Source: Verrucomicrobiota bacterium (lineage in GTDB: Bacteria; Verrucomicrobiota; Verrucomicrobiia; Verrucomicrobiales; DEV007). From it: a DNA stretch of 5,120 nt. A program made the position numbers and the translations under genes. Positions 1 through 5,120 of this stretch are shown piece after piece; the stretch's first letter is position 1; each line of letters opens with the position of its first letter. Under the pieces are notes generated by a model. That model made no database searches. It had not been told where the DNA came from and saw only the letters and a list, made by a program, of their open reading frames with translations. The stretch lies in assembly GCA_020630835.1 (NCBI GenBank), contig JAHDIL010000042.1, positions 4,347 to 9,466 on the forward strand, written 5' to 3'.

Positions 1-1350
1 CACGAGTCGGTCGAAGGAAAATGGTCTGTCGAAGACGGTATACTGGTGGGGAGAACGACAAAAAAGGAGAAGCGTCACCCTCTCCTATTCCTTGATGAAG
101 CCCAGAGCGACTTCACAGTGCGTGTCACCTATAAGTGCACGAAGGGCAACAGTGGCTTATATTTCCGAGCTAAGAAGACAGATGAGTCAACTGGGATCTA
201 TGGATATCAGGCCGAGATCGACTCAAAAGGAAAGGGTGCGGGCGGCCTCTATTTCACTGGTGGCGGCGGCTGGGTAGTAAAGCCCGACCAGTCACTGGCA
301 GACAAAGCCTACCAGGCCGACGACTGGAATGTCATGGTCGTTAGTGCCCATGGACGCCGTATCGTCACACAGCTGAACAACCAAACAATCGCGGAGATCA
401 AGCGCGATAAAAACAGCCCAGACAGCGGTTTACTGGCACTGCAGCTACACGGGAACCAGGATGTCGAGATCCATGTCAAATCGGTCGAGTTCCTCCATAC
501 CCCCACCGACTATCGCAGCCCAGTCCAAGCGCAACCCGCTCCTACACCTGCCAACCTCGTTAAAGAGGGCGCAGAGTTCGTTAAGCTGGCTGACGGTTTC
601 AAGTTTACCGAGGGACCAGCTCTCAGTGCTGACGGAAAAATTTATTTCAATGACATCCCCAACGATACAACTCATGTCTATGATCCCAAGTCAGGAGAAA
701 CGTCTGTCGCCAGGAAAGACACGGGTCGTGCCAATGGTATTTTCTTTCACCCCACCGGAACCGCCATGGTCTGTGAAGGTGGATCACGGGCGATCACTCA
801 GTGGAGCATCAATGGTGAGAGCGAAACGAAGGTCGCTCAATTCGAGGGCAAGAAGTTGAACAGCCCGAATGACATAGCCCCCGACGGGAATGGAGGCTAT
901 TTCTTCACTGATCCCCGCTACGGAAACCGTGACGACATGGAGTTAGACTTTGAGGGAGTCTACTATCTCTCTCGCAAAGGGGAACTTGCCCTTGTCGATA
1001 AGGAACTCAGCCGTCCTAACGGCGTCATCCTCTCTCCTGATGAAACGACTCTCTATGTCGCTGACACAGAGCTGGGACAAGTCTTTGCCTATGATGTGAA
1101 GAGAGGGAATGTTTCAAATAAGCGCGTCTTTGCTGAGGAAGGAAGCGACGGCATGTCTGTCGATACAAACGGAAACATCTACCTAACGTGGAAGGGCGAG
1201 ATCCTTGCTTTCAGCCCAGAAGGAAAAGAGCTGCTACGAATCGCGCCTCCGGAAAAGCCTGCAAACTGCCTGCTCGTCGGATCTACCCTCTACATCACAG
1301 CGCGAACTGGTTTTTACTCCCTAGAGCTCACCACTCAGGGCATTCGGTAG
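1..1350 (+). CDS. DUF1080 (3-keto-disaccharide hydrolase) domain fused to SMP-30/gluconolactonase beta-propeller, 5' end outside window
   Basis: The frame is open from base 1 and already reads as DUF1080 (a W-S-V-E-D-G segment), so the gene starts upstream; the GTG at 46 lies inside the domain and is not the start. Of the 449 residues visible, about 1-163 are DUF1080, with NSGLYFRA at 50-57, GYQAEID at 68-74 and a DWN turn near 108-110. A Pro/Ala-rich linker (about 164-185) leads to an SMP-30/gluconolactonase/LRE propeller to the C-terminus. The expected metal ligands of that family appear present: Glu204 in TEGP, Asn290 in SPND and Asp383 in SDGMS; Asn245 (RANG) and Asn340 (RPNG) also sit at conserved positions. 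Known family roles are cleavage of 3-keto-glycosides (DUF1080) and metal-dependent lactone hydrolysis (SMP-30), so I infer a sugar catabolic enzyme. The missing N-terminus probably carries a signal peptide, but this cannot be seen. Domain assignment is firm; substrate is unknown. Confidence 0.93.
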   Translation, partial: HESVEGKWSVEDGILVGRTTKKEKRHPLLFLDEAQSDFTVRVTYKCTKGNSGLYFRAKKTDESTGIYGYQAEIDSKGKGAGGLYFTGGGGWVVKPDQSLADKAYQADDWNVMVVSAHGRRIVTQLNNQTIAEIKRDKNSPDSGLLALQLHGNQDVEIHVKSVEFLHTPTDYRSPVQAQPAPTPANLVKEGAEFVKLADGFKFTEGPALSADGKIYFNDIPNDTTHVYDPKSGETSVARKDTGRANGIFFHPTGTAMVCEGGSRAITQWSINGESETKVAQFEGKKLNSPNDIAPDGNGGYFFTDPRYGNRDDMELDFEGVYYLSRKGELALVDKELSRPNGVILSPDETTLYVADTELGQVFAYDVKRGNVSNKRVFAEEGSDGMSVDTNGNIYLTWKGEILAFSPEGKELLRIAPPEKPANCLLVGSTLYITARTGFYSLELTTQGIR

Positions 1351-1388
1351 CCGTGATAGAGCGCCTTGGCTTTTTGCTATTGAGTTCG

Positions 1389-1427
1389 GGGGATCTATGC
1401 CAATGTAGGCAATTCCCCTGATGCCTA
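1389..1427 (+). promoter_or_regulatory. Two overlapping, mutually exclusive RNA hairpins covering the start of the DUF2868 gene
   Basis: Hairpin A pairs GGGGA (1389-1393) with TCCCC (1414-1418) and TGCC (1398-1401) with GGCA (1408-1411), with a small internal loop and a six-base terminal loop; it ends two bases before the ATG at 1421. Hairpin B pairs TAGGCA (1406-1411) with TGCCTA (1422-1427) over a ten-base loop and takes the T and G of the start codon into its stem. Both use GGCA at 1408-1411, so only one can form at a time. This resembles a translational switch, but the stems are short and no ligand or protein is implied. It could also be a DNA operator or chance. Confidence 0.3.
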
Positions 1428-2833
1428 AAAAGCTAGACCATCTCAAAACCCTCCTTCTCACTCACGAGCTGGAGCGGCATACTGCTACGTTCCCGTCTGC
1501 GCCAGAACGAGAGTCGGCTCAGGCAGCCGCAAAAGCTAAGCATGATCCTGTCACCGACCCGGAAAACTATCTAACGGAACGGGCAAAACACCTCCTTAGC
1601 GGTTGGCGATCGCTCCATCCAGAGGAGGCCTTAAAAGCCGAACAAAATGACTTTTTCCGTCAGCTGCGGCTCTTTTTTCTGCCCATCGCACTCCTTGGAG
1701 CTATTGCCGGCTTCTTTCTCTATCAGCTGGATACAAAATCCCAGGTCAACCTGCTCTCGGTGCCCTTGCTAGGCCTAATGGCCTGGAGTTTTTTAGCGTG
1801 CACGGTTAGCCTTGCCTTCTGGATCATCAGCTTCTTCAGAACGGAAAAGACACCTCTCACGCAAACCCTCATCGCGTCGCTACATCATTGGTTTTCGCGA
1901 TTCCTGATTAAGGGGTCGGATAACCATTGCCTCACCAGCTTTCATGATAAATGGTGGCAAACATTAGCATTCCCCCTGAGATGCCGCCTGCGCTCAGCCC
2001 TACACCTGCTCGCCGTCGCCGTTGCTTTTGGATCGATAATTGGGCTCTACACTCGTGGAATATCGACGGAATATCGCGTAGTCTGGGAGAGCACCTTTTT
2101 CCAGAACGGTGAGGAAATGCGGGCCTTTCTAGCTCCCATATTCCAACCTGCTATTTGGCTACTCGGCGATAGTTTCCCAGCTGCTGAAAGTCTAGATGCC
2201 CTGCAGCGCACGTCTCAATCGAGGTCTACAGGAGAAAATGCCGAACGATGGATACACTGGTATGCCATGACTGTAGCGATTCTGCTTGGCCTGCCTCGCC
2301 TACTCCTAGCGCTGCTCTGGCGGTTGCGCAGTGCTCAAGCCGAATCGGCTCTAACCTTTCGCTCTCTCCCTGTGGACGGCTGGGAGAAAATCCTCTACGA
2401 GGCTACCCCGGTGACGCAGACCCTCTATTGCGTAGCCTATCCCTCATCTCCAGACTCCGACGAAGTCTCCGCACTCGACGGTTTCGCCAGTCAAGAATTG
2501 GAGCGCAAGGTGCAGATAAAAATCGTAAAGACGATCCCTTTCGGCGAGGAAGAAAAAACCCTCGACCTCGGTTGCTCAGTCGATTACATCCTCTTCCCCC
2601 TTTCCGCCACTCCTGAGCAAGAAAGTCACGGCGCTGTCTATCATACAATTTCTCAGCAACATACCGGAGTGCAGGTGCTCCTGCATGCAAAGGGTTTCGA
2701 TACAAAGAATGCACATCTGCGCGATGCCGAAGACCGCCGTCTCACCCGCCTACGAGCCTGGCACAAGCTCTTCTCAGATAAGGGCGTGAAAATCCTGACG
2801 CCCGCCCCTACTGCACCCACGCTCTCTAGGTAA
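1421..2833 (+). CDS. DUF2868 family integral membrane protein
   Basis: This 470-residue protein is recognised as DUF2868 from its layout and family-typical segments: residues 209-226 around LYTRGISTEYRVVWEST after the third membrane helix, and 277-300 starting WIHWYAMTV and containing LPRLLLALLW. Four hydrophobic stretches are likely membrane helices: about 83-101, 110-139, 194-210 and 278-300. The N-terminal 80 residues are charged and helical (probably cytoplasmic), a loop of about 65 residues separates helices 3 and 4, and a soluble C-terminal region of about 165 residues follows. The ATG at 1421 is the first possible start after an in-frame TAG at 1406-1408; only a weak GTAGG lies upstream. 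The GTPase gene follows 39 bases downstream in the same frame, a pairing seen in other bacteria, so I infer an operon and a shared function at the inner membrane. No enzymatic motif is visible and the biochemical role is unknown. Confidence 0.9.
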   Translation: MPKKLDHLKTLLLTHELERHTATFPSAPERESAQAAAKAKHDPVTDPENYLTERAKHLLSGWRSLHPEEALKAEQNDFFRQLRLFFLPIALLGAIAGFFLYQLDTKSQVNLLSVPLLGLMAWSFLACTVSLAFWIISFFRTEKTPLTQTLIASLHHWFSRFLIKGSDNHCLTSFHDKWWQTLAFPLRCRLRSALHLLAVAVAFGSIIGLYTRGISTEYRVVWESTFFQNGEEMRAFLAPIFQPAIWLLGDSFPAAESLDALQRTSQSRSTGENAERWIHWYAMTVAILLGLPRLLLALLWRLRSAQAESALTFRSLPVDGWEKILYEATPVTQTLYCVAYPSSPDSDEVSALDGFASQELERKVQIKIVKTIPFGEEEKTLDLGCSVDYILFPLSATPEQESHGAVYHTISQQHTGVQVLLHAKGFDTKNAHLRDAEDRRLTRLRAWHKLFSDKGVKILTPAPTAPTLSR

Positions 2834-2872
2834 GTCCTTGCAGAAGAGCATCCACATGTTCTTATTCTCGCT

Positions 2873-4339
2873 ATGCCACAGGAAGAAGTCGTCCTTAGTC
2901 TGATCTCCCACACTAATGTAGGAAAGACAGCTCTCGCCCGCACTCTGCTGCGCAAGGATGTAGGAGAGGTGGCAGACAGCGCTCACGTGACGACAATCCC
3001 CGAGGCACACACACTGATCGAGTCATCCTCAGGTGCCGTGGCGAAACTTTGGGATACACCAGGCTTCGGCGCGAATCTCGGCAAACTCGCCAAACGTCTG
3101 CGCAGCAGCAAAAACCCTATCGGCTGGGTCCTGCACCAAGTCTGGGACCGCACACAGGATAAATCCCTTTGGTGCAGCCAGGAGGCCATCCGTCATGTTC
3201 AGAAAGAGACCGATGTCGTTCTTTACCTGATCGATGGCTCTCAAGACGCCGAACAGCTACCTTTTGTTGAGTTAGAGCTAGAAGTCATCGCCTGGATTGG
3301 AAAGCCCACTCTAGTATTGCTCAATCAGACCGGGGACGCACCGCCGCAAGAAACCCAAAAAATTGAACAGACGTGGCGAAAAAAACTAGGGAACCTTTCT
3401 CATATCGTCGGCGTGACAACGCTCGACGCCTTCACTCGCTGTTGGACGCAGGAACATCTTTTGCTGGAGAAAGCGACACGAATTCTAGACGGGGAAAAGC
3501 GAAAAACTGCCCGGGAGCTGACTGAGGCTCTCTCGGAGCGGAATCTTCGGCCCTTCCGCGAAAGCTGCGCGGTCATTGCTCAGTTTCTTATCGAAACCGC
3601 AAGTGATCAGGAACAGCTCAAGCCCCAACCGCTCACACAAAAGCTGAAGAACCTCATTACCAAAAACCGCAATGATGCTGCGTTGAAAGAGGTGCAGACC
3701 CGCATGCATGAGCGAGTCGCCAAGCGAACGGCTGAAACAGTTAACCACCTCATCGAGCTGCAGGGGTTGGCGGGTGAGACAGCATCTGAGCTGGCAAAAG
3801 CCTCTCAAGAGAATTTTCAGGTAAAACGCGAACTTGAAGAGCCTCTGGCAGCCATCATAGGAGGAGCGGCTTCGGGCCTGATCGGGGGAATTGCTGCTGA
3901 TCTTGTTGCTCACGGCCTGACGTTTGGAACGGGCGCCCTCGCAGGCATGCTTCTCGGCGGCGCAACCAGCTACTCTCTAGCGAAGGGCTACAACCTGACG
4001 CAATCAGGTTCTAACTCCGTCCGTTGGACTTTTTCACAGTTCAGTATGCAGCTACAAGTAATGTTGCTCCTCTACCTAGCGATCTCTCACTACGGCCGAG
4101 GACGTGGCATTTGGCAAGATCCCACCCGCACACCACAACTCTGGGAGTCCACGATCCGAGACCTAATCGCTCAAAGCGAAAAAGACTGGCAACGGCTCTG
4201 GAAGAAACTCGATTTAAGCAAAAATGAAAGCGCCGAAAAAAAGCCAAAGTTGCTGGGGATTGTCAAAAGCGATGTGCAAAGCCTCTTAGAGGAAGCCTTT
4301 ACCCGAATTTATCCAGAATCTAAGAGCTTGTTCGACTAA
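2873..4339 (+). CDS. DUF3482 family P-loop GTPase with C-terminal glycine-rich membrane-type segment
   Basis: The 488-residue protein opens with a beta strand into a P-loop, HTNVGKT (13-19), a TrmE/Era-like G1 motif of the translation-factor-type GTPases. Switch I probably uses Thr40/Thr41; G3 is WDTPG (60-64). The G4 position reads N151-Q-T-G instead of NKxD, and the first Gly of the G1 motif is Ser12. A family-typical LDAFTRCW stretch (184-191) follows, then a charged helical region (about 195-320). Residues 326-366 are hydrophobic and rich in Gly and Ala with GG and GxxxG spacing, like a membrane hairpin, and 400-412 is a further hydrophobic helix. The ATG at 2873 is the only ATG, GTG or TTG in frame after the upstream stop, and it leaves the first strand intact; there is no Shine-Dalgarno sequence. 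I infer a GTPase working with the DUF2868 protein at the membrane. Its process is unknown; an analogy with the YcjX/YcjF pair is only structural. Confidence 0.92.
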   Translation: MPQEEVVLSLISHTNVGKTALARTLLRKDVGEVADSAHVTTIPEAHTLIESSSGAVAKLWDTPGFGANLGKLAKRLRSSKNPIGWVLHQVWDRTQDKSLWCSQEAIRHVQKETDVVLYLIDGSQDAEQLPFVELELEVIAWIGKPTLVLLNQTGDAPPQETQKIEQTWRKKLGNLSHIVGVTTLDAFTRCWTQEHLLLEKATRILDGEKRKTARELTEALSERNLRPFRESCAVIAQFLIETASDQEQLKPQPLTQKLKNLITKNRNDAALKEVQTRMHERVAKRTAETVNHLIELQGLAGETASELAKASQENFQVKRELEEPLAAIIGGAASGLIGGIAADLVAHGLTFGTGALAGMLLGGATSYSLAKGYNLTQSGSNSVRWTFSQFSMQLQVMLLLYLAISHYGRGRGIWQDPTRTPQLWESTIRDLIAQSEKDWQRLWKKLDLSKNESAEKKPKLLGIVKSDVQSLLEEAFTRIYPESKSLFD

Positions 4340-4347
4340 GTATTCAA

Positions 4348-4367
4348 CGAGAGCCAATGAGTGCTCG
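4348..4367 (+). terminator. Weak hairpin after the GTPase gene, possible terminator
   Basis: CGAG (4348-4351) can pair with CTCG (4364-4367), with one further C-G pair (4354/4363) across a two-base bulge. A T-rich stretch (ATTTCTC, then pyrimidines) follows. It lies 8 bases after the GTPase stop codon, where a terminator would be expected. The stem is short and the T tract interrupted, so this is a weak candidate and leaves open whether transcription continues into the next gene. Confidence 0.2.
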
Positions 4368-4392
4368 ATTTCTCAGTCTTCTTCTCTATAAT
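4365..4392 (+). promoter_or_regulatory. Candidate sigma-70 type promoter for the membrane-anchored protein gene
   Basis: A perfect TATAAT box lies at 4387-4392, between the GTPase gene and the next start codon at 4443. A weak -35 candidate, TCGATT (4365-4370, 3 of 6 matches to TTGACA), sits 16 bases upstream. Transcription would begin near 4399 and leave an untranslated leader of roughly 45 bases. The -10 match and its intergenic position support the call; the poor -35 element and the pyrimidine-rich surroundings weaken it. Confidence 0.35.
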
Positions 4393-4442
4393 CGCCAGTC
4401 TTATTCCCTTCCGCCCTCGGAATTTCGATTGCCCCCCCAATC

Positions 4443-5120
4443 ATGACGAGTATCCCCACGCGACCGGCTGACCAGAAGAAGCGCAAAGTCGCATTGCTGG
4501 CGTCCGTGGCCCTATGTCTAGTCGCCGCAGCGATCATTGCCCTCATTACCCTTGGCCGGCAGGCGCCGTTCCCTGAAGAGCGGCCCATTGCTAAACCCGT
4601 GCGCGCTGATCGAGCGCTCCTGAAGGAATTCTCGGGAGCTGACTCGATCAGCACGATTCTTTCAGGATTGAAGAGCGAAGCGCCAGAAGCCGGAGATCAG
4701 GCGGCGCCCTCGCCCGAAGCCGCGTTCGCAGCTACTCTCCCTTTTGTGCCTCCACCGATAGAGCCATCCGAAGCGTTAGAAAAACCAGCTCAAACCCTCA
4801 TCGATTACTGGGAATCAAAGCCTTCAGCCCATCCATGGACTGACAGCGATCGAAAACTCGGCTTACTAGCCACGGAAGCTCTCGGCAGAAAGAATGAAAT
4901 CCTGCCACGCCGACTCCAAGCTAAGGAGGGCTTTCACCCCGAGTCTGACACTTTCCCTCTCAGTTTTCGCGCTGCCAACACCGGTTCCACAGGACCAACC
5001 GGAGCGGGAGCCCCCATCCATCTCGGGCGAGATGCCGACAGCCGGGCTTTACTCGCCTCGGGTGGCTCTACTCTCTGGACTTGGTCAGAGGAGGATGAAG
5101 CCTTTGGTTCAAGCGATCTC
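4443..5120 (+). CDS. Unrecognised protein with N-terminal membrane anchor, 3' end outside window
   Basis: The frame is open for 226 codons from the ATG at 4443 to the last base, so the gene continues beyond the window. An in-frame TAA at 4389-4391 lies upstream and no other ATG, GTG or TTG falls between, which fixes the start; no Shine-Dalgarno sequence is seen, only a run of seven C. The protein begins with a short basic stretch (KKRK at 12-15) and a single hydrophobic helix (about 16-38), the pattern of a signal anchor with a cytoplasmic N-terminus and an exported remainder. Residues about 40-115 are rich in Pro, Ala and Glu and look like an extended linker. After that come a mixed region with DYWESKP near 120 and a Gly/Ser/Thr-rich part near 180-215. 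I recognise no family in the visible part, and the functional domain may lie beyond the window. It is 103 bases from the GTPase gene, so operon membership is uncertain. Confidence 0.85.
   Translation, partial: MTSIPTRPADQKKRKVALLASVALCLVAAAIIALITLGRQAPFPEERPIAKPVRADRALLKEFSGADSISTILSGLKSEAPEAGDQAAPSPEAAFAATLPFVPPPIEPSEALEKPAQTLIDYWESKPSAHPWTDSDRKLGLLATEALGRKNEILPRRLQAKEGFHPESDTFPLSFRAANTGSTGPTGAGAPIHLGRDADSRALLASGGSTLWTWSEEDEAFGSSDL

Noticed and set aside
46..48. GTG as the start of the first gene
   Set aside because: The same frame is open back to base 1 and encodes conserved DUF1080 sequence, so the true start is upstream of the window.
461..859. Overlapping + strand 132-codon frame inside the first gene
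   Set aside because: It is out of frame with a recognised domain fusion, and its Ser/Arg-rich composition is typical of a shadow frame.
1361..1376. Possible terminator after the first gene (GCC-TT-GGC followed by five T)
   Set aside because: The loop would be only two bases, or the stem only three pairs with a larger loop; neither is a convincing intrinsic terminator.
1606..1613. GCGATCGC octamer, the cyanobacterial HIP1 element
   Set aside because: I noticed only one copy, inside a coding region; HIP1-rich genomes carry it about once per gene, and nothing else points to cyanobacteria.
3485..3913. Minus-strand 142-codon reading frame inside the GTPase gene
   Set aside because: It is fully antisense to a well-supported GTPase coding region and shows no domain of its own.
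4373..4654. Minus-strand 93-codon reading frame
   Set aside because: It lies opposite the membrane-anchored protein gene and covers its start and membrane helix; its product is Arg- and Ala-rich with no recognisable domain. The + strand frame is longer and has a coherent N-terminal anchor.

Overview
The window holds four protein genes, all on the + strand and closely packed. The first and last are cut by the window edges. I see no tRNA, rRNA, CRISPR array, insertion sequence or phage gene. Base composition looks slightly above 50 % GC and even throughout. The most likely host is a Verrucomicrobiota bacterium, or another member of the PVC superphylum such as a planctomycete. The evidence is indirect: the DUF1080 + SMP-30 fusion in the first gene is typical of that group, and all three visible start codons lack a clear Shine-Dalgarno sequence. 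No marker gene confirms this placement.

Layout. Positions 1-1350 carry the C-terminal 449 residues of a carbohydrate enzyme in which a DUF1080 (3-keto-disaccharide hydrolase) domain is joined to an SMP-30/gluconolactonase beta-propeller. The gap 1351-1420 contains two overlapping, mutually exclusive inverted repeats just before the next start codon. Positions 1421-2833 encode a four-helix membrane protein of the DUF2868 family. After 39 bases comes 2873-4339, a DUF3482-family GTPase with a glycine-rich membrane-type segment. The gap 4340-4442 holds a weak hairpin and a perfect TATAAT box. From 4443 to the window end runs an open, unrecognised gene for a protein with an N-terminal membrane anchor.

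How the genes work together. The DUF2868 and DUF3482 genes form the functional core. These families recur as neighbours in other bacteria, and here they are close, co-directional and probably co-transcribed. I infer a membrane-associated GTPase module, with the DUF2868 protein as integral membrane partner and the DUF3482 protein as the nucleotide-dependent part. Its cellular task is not established as far as I know. The GTPase has non-standard G1 and G4 motifs, the feature most worth following up. The sugar enzyme upstream is probably an unrelated neighbour. The last gene has its own candidate promoter and may be a separate unit.
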